DNA from: CAYMWF01 sp964394085 [NCBI: uncultured Gemmatimonadota bacterium]
GTDB taxonomy: Bacteria > GCA-2686955 > CAYMWF01
Direction: 5' to 3'
Assembly (NCBI GenBank): GCA_964394085.1
Contig: CAYMWF010000069.1
Span: forward strand, 8,476-24,674
Length of the DNA stretch: 16,199 bases
The position numbers and the translations under genes are program-made. Under the pieces are notes generated by a model, which was given only the letters and a program-made list of their open reading frames with translations, was not told where the DNA came from and searched no databases. Below, piece by piece: positions 1 through 8,021 of this stretch; position 1 is the first letter of the stretch, and every line of letters starts with the position of its first letter.

Positions 1-166
1 TGCGGAACCCGCCGCGGCTGAGGAACCCGCGCCTCCCGAAGAAGCAGCACAGGAAACGCCCGCGGAGACGGTGGAAGAAGTGCCCGCAGAGGCTGCGGAA
101 CCCGCCGCGGCTGAGGAACCCGCGCCTCCCGAAGAAGCAGCACAGGAAGCGCCCGCGGAGACGGTG
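1..166 (+). repeat. 93-bp tandem repeat, two visible copies
   Basis: Bases 1-73 recur at 94-166, a period of 93 bp or 31 codons. I find one mismatch in the 73 compared bases (A56 against G149, which changes Thr to Ala). The intervening 20 bp (74-93) belong to the unit, so there is one full copy plus a partial second copy, and the array probably continues upstream of the window. Such near-identity at DNA level implies recent duplication and possible copy-number variation. Confidence 0.85.
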
Positions 167-268
167 CCGGATGCGCCACCAGAGGCTGAAGAACCCGCTG
201 CGACTGAGGATCCCGCCGCGACAGAGGAGCCTGCGCCAGACCCGAACAAAGAGGAAACCTCCTCATAA
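1..268 (+). CDS. C-terminal part of a Pro/Ala/Glu-rich repeat protein
   Basis: This is a partial gene: the frame is open from base 2 and ends at TAA 266-268, giving 88 visible residues. The start lies outside the window. The visible protein is almost entirely Ala, Pro and Glu, with blocks such as AEEPAPPEEAAQE and a hydrophilic end NKEETSS. A 31-residue unit is repeated nearly exactly (see the repeat entry). No globular domain is visible. Acidic Pro/Ala/Glu tracts of this kind usually form extended, disordered spacers, for example between a membrane anchor and a periplasmic or surface domain; that role is an inference because the N-terminal part is missing. The next gene begins 2 nt after the stop, so the two are probably co-translated. 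The GTG at 71 could be mistaken for a start but sits inside the repeat. Confidence 0.75.
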   Translation, partial: AEPAAAEEPAPPEEAAQETPAETVEEVPAEAAEPAAAEEPAPPEEAAQEAPAETVPDAPPEAEEPAATEDPAATEEPAPDPNKEETSS

Positions 269-270
269 CA

Positions 271-876
271 GTGTCGATAACCCGGAAAATAATCCTCACG
301 GTATTGCTGCTGTGCACGCCCGGAAAGGCGTTGTCCCATCCATCGCCGGTACCGACCTTCCTCGAGATAGTCGGAATCATCCACCTGGTCGGCGGAACCC
401 TCCTCGACCTGGAGCAGCCCTGGAGCGGCGAACCCGTTCTGCAGCCGTGTACAGGCAGGTTCAATGCGCTGAAAGGGGCTGACACCGCCAGTGTATACGG
501 TGTCGAATACTGGTGGGGCCGGAAAATCTGGCGTTTACGCCCCTTTGCAGGAATATTCGCGACATCAAAAGGGGGAGGCGCCGTTTTTGCGGGAATCAAC
601 CACGATGTCGCAGTCGGTCGCCGCTTCGCCGTTCTCGTCAACACCGCAGCCGCGTATTACACACCGGGAGACGGCAAAGAACTCGGCAGTTTCGCACTTC
701 TCCGTTCGGGAGTCGAAATCTCCTTCTTCCCGACAAACGATATCCGGATCGCGCTGACCTTTCACCACATGTCCCACGGAAACGTTTTCGGCCCGAGGAA
801 CCCCGGCACCGAAACGGTTACACTGGCCGTAGCTTTCCCTCTCGACCATCCGGATGTCGGATTCAGGGACAGGTGA
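271..876 (+). CDS. PagL-like lipid A deacylase candidate, outer-membrane beta-barrel
   Basis: A 201-residue protein with an N-terminal signal peptide (residues 1 to about 22, ending KALS). The rest alternates hydrophobic and polar residues as a small outer-membrane barrel does. Near the C-terminus lies FHHMSHG (164-170), followed by NPGTET (177-182). PagL enzymes, which remove the 3-O-acyl chain of lipid A in the outer membrane, use a His-x-Ser motif in a penultimate strand plus a Glu about 12 residues on. Here H166, S168 and E181 fit that pattern, with one extra residue in the spacing. The mature length of about 180 matches the family. The start is GTG 271, two bases after the upstream stop; the GAGGA at 251-255 is rather far away, which suggests translational coupling. 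The function is inferred from the short motif and the barrel-like pattern; a non-catalytic barrel is the alternative. Confidence 0.65.
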   Translation: MSITRKIILTVLLLCTPGKALSHPSPVPTFLEIVGIIHLVGGTLLDLEQPWSGEPVLQPCTGRFNALKGADTASVYGVEYWWGRKIWRLRPFAGIFATSKGGGAVFAGINHDVAVGRRFAVLVNTAAAYYTPGDGKELGSFALLRSGVEISFFPTNDIRIALTFHHMSHGNVFGPRNPGTETVTLAVAFPLDHPDVGFRDR

Positions 877-991
877 CAATCAGGCCTATTTTTCAAAGCG
901 GTCGTTAAAATGCGGTTGACTGACCGGGCGGAATATCCCAGTATCATTACGACAGGTTTGAGAATGTTGGCATTCTCGGAGGGCAATACCG

Positions 992-1870
992 ATGGCTGAT
1001 ATCACACCTGGTGTTCGCACCGGTGTATACGTCGACGTGGCTAACATCACCATGAACGGCGGCTACGGGATGAAATACGACATCCTGAGAGAATTCGCAT
1101 GCAGAGGCGGGGCTCATCCCGTCAGGCTGAATGCATACGCGGCATTCGACCAGGAACGTGCGGATATCGACCCTTTATACAGGGGAAACAAGCGACGATA
1201 CCACGACGTGCTTCGAGAGCAGGGATTCAAGGTCATCGAAAAGATCGTGAAATGGTACACCGATGATGAGGGGAATCGCATCGGAAAAGCCAACGCGGAT
1301 ATCGACATGGCCGTCGACGCCCTGCTCCAGTCTGAAAATCTCGACCGCGTGGTGCTGGTGACCGGCGACGGTGATTTCGTCCAGGTGGTTCGCGCGCTGC
1401 AGAACCGCGGATGCAGAGTTGAAGTCGTAGCTTTCGATAACGTGTCCAGCGACCTTCGCCGCGAGGCGGATATGTTTCTTTCCGGATACCTCATTCCGAA
1501 CCTGCTGCCGCAGATGCCGCCGGGCAGCAAGCGATGGGGAGAAATAGGAGCGCGTGTACGTGGGTTGTGCTATTACTTCGATCACTCCAGGAACTTCGGG
1601 TTTCTCAGGTTCATGGATCATATAGCGGAAAGCCTTTGGGATCTCGACGCCCGAAAGCCGGGCTCCCCTTATAAAACCGTTTATTTTCATGCAATCGATC
1701 TCCCCGATAGCACCAACCTTGAAGATCTTCCCAGCAGGGAGATAATCTTCGAATTCGAACTTTCGAAAGCAGACAGCTACCAGGCGGAACGACGGCGAAA
1801 CGAGCTGCGCGCTTCCTTTATCGAGCTGGCCGGCACCAGGCAGAAGGAGTTTCCGAAAAATGAATCGTGA
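992..1870 (+). CDS. NYN (PIN-like) nuclease with cold-shock-like C-terminal domain
   Basis: 292 residues. Residues 8 to about 172 form a NYN/LabA-type domain, a PIN-fold family of metal-dependent ribonucleases. The expected acidic residues are visible: D15 in VYVDVAN, D103, D105 and D109 in ADIDMAVD, and D126 and D128 in TGDGDF. Residues 188 to about 272 look like a divergent cold-shock (OB-fold) domain. GLCYYFDHSRNFGFLRF matches the start and RNP1 strand (NFGF, 201-204), VYFHAIDL (230-237) matches RNP2, and a strand IIFEFEL follows before a basic helix with AERRRNELRA. The likely role is cytoplasmic RNA binding and cleavage; the substrate is unknown. The start ATG has GGAGGG (978-983) eight bases upstream. 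An HDOD gene follows after 37 nt, probably in the same transcript. The NYN assignment is firm; the cold-shock assignment is a motif reading. Confidence 0.85.
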   Translation: MADITPGVRTGVYVDVANITMNGGYGMKYDILREFACRGGAHPVRLNAYAAFDQERADIDPLYRGNKRRYHDVLREQGFKVIEKIVKWYTDDEGNRIGKANADIDMAVDALLQSENLDRVVLVTGDGDFVQVVRALQNRGCRVEVVAFDNVSSDLRREADMFLSGYLIPNLLPQMPPGSKRWGEIGARVRGLCYYFDHSRNFGFLRFMDHIAESLWDLDARKPGSPYKTVYFHAIDLPDSTNLEDLPSREIIFEFELSKADSYQAERRRNELRASFIELAGTRQKEFPKNES

Positions 1871-1888
1871 CACCCCGGGCGAATGTTC

Positions 1889-1896
1889 AAAGGAGG
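1889..1896 (+). promoter_or_regulatory. Strong Shine-Dalgarno site defining a TTG start
   Basis: AAAGGAGG lies 11 nt before TTG 1908. No in-frame ATG or GTG is available nearby, and the HDOD fold begins within the first ten residues after this TTG, so the non-ATG start is well supported. Confidence 0.7.
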
Positions 1897-1907
1897 TTTG
1901 ACCCGCT

Positions 1908-2780
1908 TTGAGCTTCGTAATCCCGAGAGAACTCCGCGAGGTTGTGGATAAGCTGCCGAGCTGGCCGATCGTCGTGCTGAAAATCCTGGAGTTGACGAAA
2001 GACCCCGGCTGCAGCTTGGATGACGTAGCCGAGGTCATCGGCAGGGATCCCGTCTTTTCGCTGAGGCTCCTTAAAATCGTTAATTCCGCATATTATAATT
2101 TCCGCTCGGAAATCACTTCCATAAAGCACGCGGCGAACATGCTCGGTATCGACAAGCTGCGAAACCTGGGGCTCACCATCTCGATCATCTCCGCGAAGAA
2201 ACAGCTTCCCCTGCCCGCCGGCGACTTCGACTTTTCCAGGTACATGACACATTCCACCGCTGTCGCCGTCGGCGCCCGGCACATGGCCGGGCAGATACCG
2301 GAACTGAACGAGGAGATGCTTTTTACCACCGGGCTTCTCCACGATATAGGCAAGCTGATTATAGTCAGCGGCATGAAAAAGGAATGGGAAACGGCCGTGC
2401 AGCGGGCTTCTGAAGAAAAATCTCCGCTCTACGAAGCGGAAAGGAAGGAGCTTGGTTTCGATCATGCCAGGATCTCGTCTTTTGTCGTCAGGCACTGGCA
2501 GCTGCCCCCGATAATCGAACAGCTTATCGCCGTGCATCACGGGTCGCCCGAAGGCGACGGAAATACTCCCGAAGGCGCAGACCGCGCAGCCGATATTCTT
2601 CGGCTGACCAACCGCGTGGTGCACGGGATGGGCCTTGCGGCTGATATCGAACACGACTTTTTCGATATCGATGACCCGGTCACCAAATCTCTCCTCAATC
2701 TCACGGGTGGCCTTGAAGCCTTCGAAGACTATATTTCAGATGAGCTTATCAATGCAGAACAGGCAGTCTCGTTAATGTGA
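1908..2780 (+). CDS. HDOD domain signalling protein
   Basis: 290 residues that consist mainly of one HDOD domain, the HD-related output domain common in bacterial signalling. It starts with the family's typical opening: LPSWP, the helix VVLKILELTKDP, then LDDVAEVIGRDPVFSLRLLKIVNSAYY. Many HDOD domains have lost the HD metal site, but this one keeps H115, the doublet H145-D146 in LLHDIGKL, H186 and H210-H211. Residual metal binding or phosphohydrolase activity is therefore possible, though not shown. There is no receiver, GGDEF or membrane segment, so it is a stand-alone cytoplasmic protein. The start is TTG, chosen because of AAAGGAGG 11 nt upstream. It follows the NYN nuclease gene by 37 nt and precedes the protease gene by 25 nt. 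A role in motility, development or stress signalling is typical of the family; the specific pathway cannot be read here. Confidence 0.9.
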   Translation: MSFVIPRELREVVDKLPSWPIVVLKILELTKDPGCSLDDVAEVIGRDPVFSLRLLKIVNSAYYNFRSEITSIKHAANMLGIDKLRNLGLTISIISAKKQLPLPAGDFDFSRYMTHSTAVAVGARHMAGQIPELNEEMLFTTGLLHDIGKLIIVSGMKKEWETAVQRASEEKSPLYEAERKELGFDHARISSFVVRHWQLPPIIEQLIAVHHGSPEGDGNTPEGADRAADILRLTNRVVHGMGLAADIEHDFFDIDDPVTKSLLNLTGGLEAFEDYISDELINAEQAVSLM

Positions 2781-2805
2781 TTCTCTATTTAAAGCGAGGG
2801 GTTCC

Positions 2806-5637
2806 ATGTCCCTGAATAAAATTGTTCCCAAATTCGTCACCTTGATAATTCTACTCACCGTCGCAGCGCTGTTCCAGGGGCCGGCATTTTCGGCTGTCGA
2901 GACCGGCGCAGGCGAGGATGGAGGGTCCGGAAACCCGGGAAAGCTCCTCCCTCGAGACGCAGCCGCGGCGGCCCGCAAGGCCGCTGCCGAAGGCGATTAC
3001 GATTCCGTGAACAACATCCTGCGGAAGAGCGGCGCCAGGTGGACAGCCGGCAAAACACGGTTCACGGGTATGCCCTCCGAGATGAAGAAACGCTTCCTGG
3101 GGCTCCGCAAGCCCATGGATCCCCGACATGCCCTTACCCGTCGTTCAGTGAATGACGTGTCGAAGCCGATGCTCCCCTCGAGTTTCGACTGGCGGAACAA
3201 CGAAGGCTGTTGGATTACACCCGTAAAAGACCAGGGGCCTTGCGGCTCATGCTGGGCGTTCGCCGCTGTCGGTCAGCTTGAAAGCGTTATCAGGATATTC
3301 ACCAAGTCGCCCGATACACCCGTGGACCTCTCCGAGCAGTACATGGTTTCTTGCGATAACCTGAACTGGGGATGCTTCGGCGGTTCATCTCCCTACACCT
3401 ATCTGTTCATGATGGAAGACGGGGTTCCGCCCGAAATGTGCTTCCCATACGTGGCGGATGACGTTTCCTGCTCAGACGCGTGTGCTTATGCCGAGGATAT
3501 CAGCTTCGTAATAAACGACGCTTGGTCGGTGACGGAAGGCACTATCGACATCGAAGCCATCAAAACGGACATGGCGGGACAGCCTCTTTATGCCGGCTTC
3601 CTCGTTTTCGAGGATTTCATGGATTATACAGGCGGAATTTACCAGTATTCCTACGGGGAGCTCCTGGCCGGTCATGCAGTGCTTATCACCGGGTGGGACG
3701 ACGCGGACAGCTGCTGGATCGCCAAGAACTCCTGGGGTGAAGGATACGGGGAGTCGGGTTACTTCAGGATTGCGTACGCCAACGGTTGCGAATTCGGCGC
3801 CGAAACCGTCGGGCTGTCTTTTTACAGCGGTCTCCATCCTCTATTCGGCGCGGAACCCAGATCAGGTCACGCGCCCCTGGATGTAAGGTTCTACGACGCT
3901 TCGGTCTCTCCCGGAGGAGATCCCGTAGTATTGCGTGAGTGGAGCTTCAGCAACGGAGAAACCGCCGCCGGCATCCGGCCGACCGTTACCTTCGACGAAC
4001 CGGGCGATTACGGGGCGGTGCTTACGGTTACCACCCAAAACGGGATCGTCGACTCCCTTCATTTAGGAAGTTTCATCACGGTTACGGACAGGGTTTCGTC
4101 CATCCTGCGCGTTCCCGATGATTTCGGCGCAATCAGCGCGGCGGTGGATGCCGCGGTCGACGGCGACACCATTATCGTGGAGGCCGGCACCTACTCGGGT
4201 TCATCCAATCGCAACATCGACCCGGCCGGGAAAGAACTGGTCCTGATAGGAGAAGCAGGATCGGAATCATGCGTAATCGACGGTTCCTATACTGACAGGG
4301 CGTTCTATATCCACAACGGCGAAGGTCCCGAAACGGTAATTCAGGGGTTTACGATACGTAACTTCCACATCGCCAAGGGCGCGGGGGTTTTCGTATCGGG
4401 CAGCTCTCCCACGCTCAGAGATCTGCAGTTCGACACCTGCGTCGCGGGCAGCTGGCTGGGCGGCGACGGCGGCGGCCTGCTTCTGCTCGATTCATCGCCG
4501 GCCATAGAAAATATGCGGATAACCAACTGTTCAGCCGATGACTACGGCGGGGGCATGTATATCTCCTCCTCCTACCCGGTCATCGACGACTTGACCTTGA
4601 GCTCGAGCACCGCAAGTGCGGGCGGTGGTCTTTTCTTGAAAAACGGTGCATCCGTGGTTCTCCGCGAAGCGACCCTGAGCGGCAACTCGGCGACAGGCAG
4701 CGGCGGAGGATTCTACGCAGCCAGAAAATCGAAGCTCTCAGCCGAAGACGCGGTTTTCAGCAACAACATCGCAGCAGAAGGCGGTGGAGCCGGTTATCTC
4801 ATGTCCGGAAGCTCATACGAACTGACGAGATGCGAAATCACAGGCAACAGCGCCTACGAGGGAGGGGCTTTCTTCATGCGCACGGCCTGTCGGCCGAAGG
4901 CGGTGCAGGCCGTGTTCTGCGAAAACACCGCCACCGGCTCGGGAGGCGCTCTCTATTGCGAGCTTGGTTCGAGCCCGCTCTTCGCAGACTGCATCATCTG
5001 GGATAACCAGGACGGGATCGTATTCAATCCCGCCGATGAGCCGGACACCGCGGTTGTCGCTTATTCCTGCGTCGAAAACGGAGAGGGAGGCGTTGTTCTG
5101 AATGGCAACGGAACCCTTTTCTGGCTCGAGGGCAACATGGATGAAGATCCTGAACTGCGCTCACCCTGGACGGGCGATTTCAGCCTGTCCTCCGGGAGCC
5201 CCTGCATCGACGCCGGGATCCAGGACACTTTTTTCGAATATTCACCGGGGGATACCTTGGAAGTGCCCGTTCTCCCCTTCATCGGAACAGCCCCCGATAT
5301 GGGAGCATACGAATATAATCCTCTGGGCTCGGAAGACAATCCGGCTCCCGATCCCGCCACCGGGCCGCTCACCCTCGGAAACAGGCCCAACCCTTTCAAT
5401 CCGAAAACAACCATCACGTTCGACCTGCCGGAGACCGGTAGAGTCAAGCTGGGTATCTACGACCTGCAGGGGCGGCTCGTGAAGCTCCTGGTGGAGGGCG
5501 ACAAAGAAGCGGGCGGACACGCCGTTGCCTGGAACGGCGAAACAGCGTCGGGGAGCCATGCCGCCTCCGGCGTCTATTTCTACCGGCTGGATACACCCGG
5601 TGGATCGGTATCGGCGAAAATGGTCCTGCTGCAGTGA
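2806..5637 (+). CDS. Secreted papain-family protease with PKD, beta-helix and FlgD-type Ig domains
   Basis: 943 residues in five parts. A signal peptide spans 1 to about 30 (AFSA). A propeptide follows to about 123 and contains RWTAGKTRF, like the WxAGxN motif of cathepsin B propeptides. The peptidase C1A domain (about 124-340) keeps the oxyanion Q143, nucleophile C149 in DQGPCGSCWAF, H290 in AGHAVLITGWD and N308 in KNSWGEGYGESGYF, so it should be active. A PKD-like domain (about 346-428) has PLDVRFYDAS and the FDEPGDYGAVLTV strand. A right-handed beta-helix (about 434-800) has GGG-rich coils and ends in SPCIDAG and DMGAYEY. A C-terminal FlgD-type Ig domain (854-943) carries NRPNPFNPKT, IYDLQGRLVK and ASGVYFYRL. 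Terminal domains of this kind are associated with export or surface retention in FCB-related bacteria. The ATG has GAGGGG four bases upstream. Domain calls are firm; the substrate is unknown. Confidence 0.92.
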   Translation: MSLNKIVPKFVTLIILLTVAALFQGPAFSAVETGAGEDGGSGNPGKLLPRDAAAAARKAAAEGDYDSVNNILRKSGARWTAGKTRFTGMPSEMKKRFLGLRKPMDPRHALTRRSVNDVSKPMLPSSFDWRNNEGCWITPVKDQGPCGSCWAFAAVGQLESVIRIFTKSPDTPVDLSEQYMVSCDNLNWGCFGGSSPYTYLFMMEDGVPPEMCFPYVADDVSCSDACAYAEDISFVINDAWSVTEGTIDIEAIKTDMAGQPLYAGFLVFEDFMDYTGGIYQYSYGELLAGHAVLITGWDDADSCWIAKNSWGEGYGESGYFRIAYANGCEFGAETVGLSFYSGLHPLFGAEPRSGHAPLDVRFYDASVSPGGDPVVLREWSFSNGETAAGIRPTVTFDEPGDYGAVLTVTTQNGIVDSLHLGSFITVTDRVSSILRVPDDFGAISAAVDAAVDGDTIIVEAGTYSGSSNRNIDPAGKELVLIGEAGSESCVIDGSYTDRAFYIHNGEGPETVIQGFTIRNFHIAKGAGVFVSGSSPTLRDLQFDTCVAGSWLGGDGGGLLLLDSSPAIENMRITNCSADDYGGGMYISSSYPVIDDLTLSSSTASAGGGLFLKNGASVVLREATLSGNSATGSGGGFYAARKSKLSAEDAVFSNNIAAEGGGAGYLMSGSSYELTRCEITGNSAYEGGAFFMRTACRPKAVQAVFCENTATGSGGALYCELGSSPLFADCIIWDNQDGIVFNPADEPDTAVVAYSCVENGEGGVVLNGNGTLFWLEGNMDEDPELRSPWTGDFSLSSGSPCIDAGIQDTFFEYSPGDTLEVPVLPFIGTAPDMGAYEYNPLGSEDNPAPDPATGPLTLGNRPNPFNPKTTITFDLPETGRVKLGIYDLQGRLVKLLVEGDKEAGGHAVAWNGETASGSHAASGVYFYRLDTPGGSVSAKMVLLQ

Positions 5638-5708
5638 CCGGGCGTTCGTCGCCGAACTTGATATCATTGTCTGAAACAGGCTGAAATAGATAAACAGGAT
5701 AAATCGGA

Positions 5709-7991
5709 ATGGGCTCAAACTCAATGCAGTCCGGTATGACTGCGACGGTGAGAAGACGAAGATGGCTTGCCGTTCTCATTTATCCGCTTTTCCTCACCCT
5801 TGTTTCATGTTTCGGTGATGGTCCTACCAACCCGGAGCAGGATCCGACCCTCAATACATTCACCGTGAGCGGAACTCTGAAAACGGTCGACGGGTCGACT
5901 CTGTCCGGCACCGACCTGTACGCCATATCCTTCGCCGCCGGGAGCAGCATCGATGACACCGGGAACTTCACGCTCGAAATCCCCGAATCCGATCGTTTTC
6001 AGATTATCTGTTTCGTACACACCGAATCAGGCGCGCCGGTTTACCTCGGCTTGTATAACCCGGTTACGGAATCGCTCGAGGCGGACAGCTCGTCCACTGT
6101 AAAAGCGCTTGCACTTCTGAACGTTTACCTCGTCTGTTCGACGTACGAGCAGCGTGTATCTTATCTCGAGGAGCTGGCTCTGCATTCGAAATTCGATGAT
6201 CTCGTGAGGATGGTTGCCGATGCCCATCGCGAAGACGCCCAGCACGCTCTCGATTACCTTTATTACCCCGATATATTTCAGACATCCGCTGAATTCATGA
6301 AAGATACGATGATCGCGCTGTCATCGATCGAAGGGCCGTGGAAGGAACCCGAACCGCCGACGATCGCAGCTTATCCCGGAGGCGGGCTTCTTTTCGTCAA
6401 CCCACGGCAGATCTATTACGCAGCAGGAATATACCCGAACGCTGAAAACCTCGACCATGTTACAACATTGAGCCCTCCCAAATCCTTCAGCTCCTACGAA
6501 TTCGGCTGGCCTCCGGAAACCGGGGCCGATCCTGTTGAAACGAGATCCAATCTGGCGGACGGATACTACAGGTTGTTTCTCACCGGCGGCTTCGACCCGG
6601 AACACTTCGCGAATTGGAACGACAGTGAAGCACGAGCCACATCGCTGAACCTGGGTCAGTCGTTCCTATACCTGCTGGATCTTGCTCTGGGGGCTTTTCC
6701 CGAGCCCGACCGGGACGAACTGGACAACCAGCTGGTTATCGAATCCTCCCGCGCAGCCTCACTGAAAACAGCTCTGAACCGGAATCGCTCCGTGGACTTC
6801 GTCAGGGAAATCGCCGGGCTGATGGCGGAAGAGAGCAGCTCGCTGGTCGACTGGATCTGGAACAACAGGCGCGATGAAGCCGAACGACGCTACATGCAGA
6901 ATGTCGCGTCTCTTCTCCATGACTTCATGATTGTGTTCGACCTGCTTGATTTCGATGAAGAGGGCGGACCGTTCTTCAGGGATCTCGTTCATGAGATGGA
7001 AGATGTCGAATATTTCGTGATCCTGGAAAGTGACAGCCTGACATTTACAGAAGAGAATTACCCGCCCCAGCCCGACTTCGATATAACTCCCGGGTCCGGC
7101 ACGGCAGAAACAGACTTCTACTTCGATGCGACCGCGACTTCGGATGATGTCGACAGCATAGGCGTGCTTGAATTCCGGTGGGACTGGAACGGTGACAGTA
7201 TATTCGATACAGACTGGAGCAGCTCTCCCACCGTATCGCACCGTTTCGACTCGACCGGTGTTCACACAGTGTTTCTACAGGTCCGGGACAGCGCCGGCCT
7301 CACCGGAAGTCTATCGCACCGCCTTCAGATCTTCAACGGCACGGGAAGCCGGCCGGAGCAGGTGAAGATTTATTTAAACGGTCTTCCGTACTCGTCGCTT
7401 GCGCTTGAGACCATCCTGCTGGAGCTGGGGTACAGACCCGGATTGGGCGACAGCAGCATCCAGGCCATCAGCAGCGAGGAGATCGGTTCTGAAACCCTCC
7501 TGCCATGGAGAGACCTCGTCATCATCGCAAACGACCAGGATCAGCTGTTTTACGATGCTTACGCAGAACACCAGTTCCGATTCTCGAACTTCATATACCA
7601 GGGCGGGACGATGCTGTGGGAAACCTGCGCCAACCCGATTAGCGGCTCGATCGAGCAGGCCGGCATCGTGCTGCCTGGTGCGGTGACATTGATCCACGAA
7701 CCTGATGAATTCAATTTTCCGGCCGATCCGGTGCTCCCCCTCGTAGCCGGCCTGCCGGATACGATGGACCATTTATTCGCAAGCAACAGGAGCTTTGAAA
7801 ACATCCCTGAAGAAGCGGCGATATACTGCGTGGACAGTGAAAACCGCCCGACCCTCATAGAATTTACCCTGGGGGACGGGCGGGTTGTTCTTTCCGGACA
7901 GCCGCTGGAGCATCAGTACGACACCATTTTCGGAAATCCGGATATGGAGGAGCTTCTTCCGAGAATCCTGGCTTATCTGACAGGATCGTAA
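5709..7991 (+). CDS. Lipoprotein with carboxypeptidase-regulatory-like, PKD and GATase-like domains
   Basis: 760 residues. Basic residues RRRR (15-18) precede a hydrophobic stretch and the lipobox LVSC, so C34 should be lipidated and the protein held at a membrane facing the periplasm or the outside. Residues about 51-115 resemble a carboxypeptidase-regulatory-like Ig fold (SGTLKTVDGSTLSG...DDTGNFTLEIP). The middle part (about 130-450) is mostly helical and unrecognised. A PKD domain follows (about 453-543; RWDWNGDSIFDTDW and STGVHTVFLQVRD). The last 210 residues look like the class I glutamine amidotransferase-like fold used in secreted bacterial proteins: a DLVIIAND strand, QGGTMLWE near 631-638 and GRVVLSGQPLEH near the end. 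No catalytic Cys is evident at the usual nucleophile position, so it may be a binding domain. AGGA 5696-5699 lies 9 nt before ATG 5709; in-frame ATGs at codons 6 and 10 are alternatives. Confidence 0.75.
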   Translation: MGSNSMQSGMTATVRRRRWLAVLIYPLFLTLVSCFGDGPTNPEQDPTLNTFTVSGTLKTVDGSTLSGTDLYAISFAAGSSIDDTGNFTLEIPESDRFQIICFVHTESGAPVYLGLYNPVTESLEADSSSTVKALALLNVYLVCSTYEQRVSYLEELALHSKFDDLVRMVADAHREDAQHALDYLYYPDIFQTSAEFMKDTMIALSSIEGPWKEPEPPTIAAYPGGGLLFVNPRQIYYAAGIYPNAENLDHVTTLSPPKSFSSYEFGWPPETGADPVETRSNLADGYYRLFLTGGFDPEHFANWNDSEARATSLNLGQSFLYLLDLALGAFPEPDRDELDNQLVIESSRAASLKTALNRNRSVDFVREIAGLMAEESSSLVDWIWNNRRDEAERRYMQNVASLLHDFMIVFDLLDFDEEGGPFFRDLVHEMEDVEYFVILESDSLTFTEENYPPQPDFDITPGSGTAETDFYFDATATSDDVDSIGVLEFRWDWNGDSIFDTDWSSSPTVSHRFDSTGVHTVFLQVRDSAGLTGSLSHRLQIFNGTGSRPEQVKIYLNGLPYSSLALETILLELGYRPGLGDSSIQAISSEEIGSETLLPWRDLVIIANDQDQLFYDAYAEHQFRFSNFIYQGGTMLWETCANPISGSIEQAGIVLPGAVTLIHEPDEFNFPADPVLPLVAGLPDTMDHLFASNRSFENIPEEAAIYCVDSENRPTLIEFTLGDGRVVLSGQPLEHQYDTIFGNPDMEELLPRILAYLTGS

Positions 7992-8021
7992 GGGTGCGGG
8001 AGGAGCTCGCCTGAAAAGCCG

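Noticed and set aside
916-947. Possible promoter before the NYN gene (TTGACT at 916-921)
   Set aside because: The -35 is good, but at 17 nt spacing the -10 is CAGTAT, a poor match, and the better TATCAT is 20 nt away. Not convincing enough to annotate.
1175-2038. A 287-codon open frame antisense to the NYN and HDOD genes
   Set aside because: It overlaps two well-supported genes on the opposite strand and has no recognisable motif; high GC commonly opens such antisense frames.
5644-5657. GTTCG-TCGC-CGAAC hairpin after the protease gene as a terminator
   Set aside because: The stem is only 5 bp and no T-run follows.
7992-8021. Bidirectional terminator in the convergent gap
   Set aside because: Only 30 nt are available and I see no clean inverted repeat with A/T runs on both sides.
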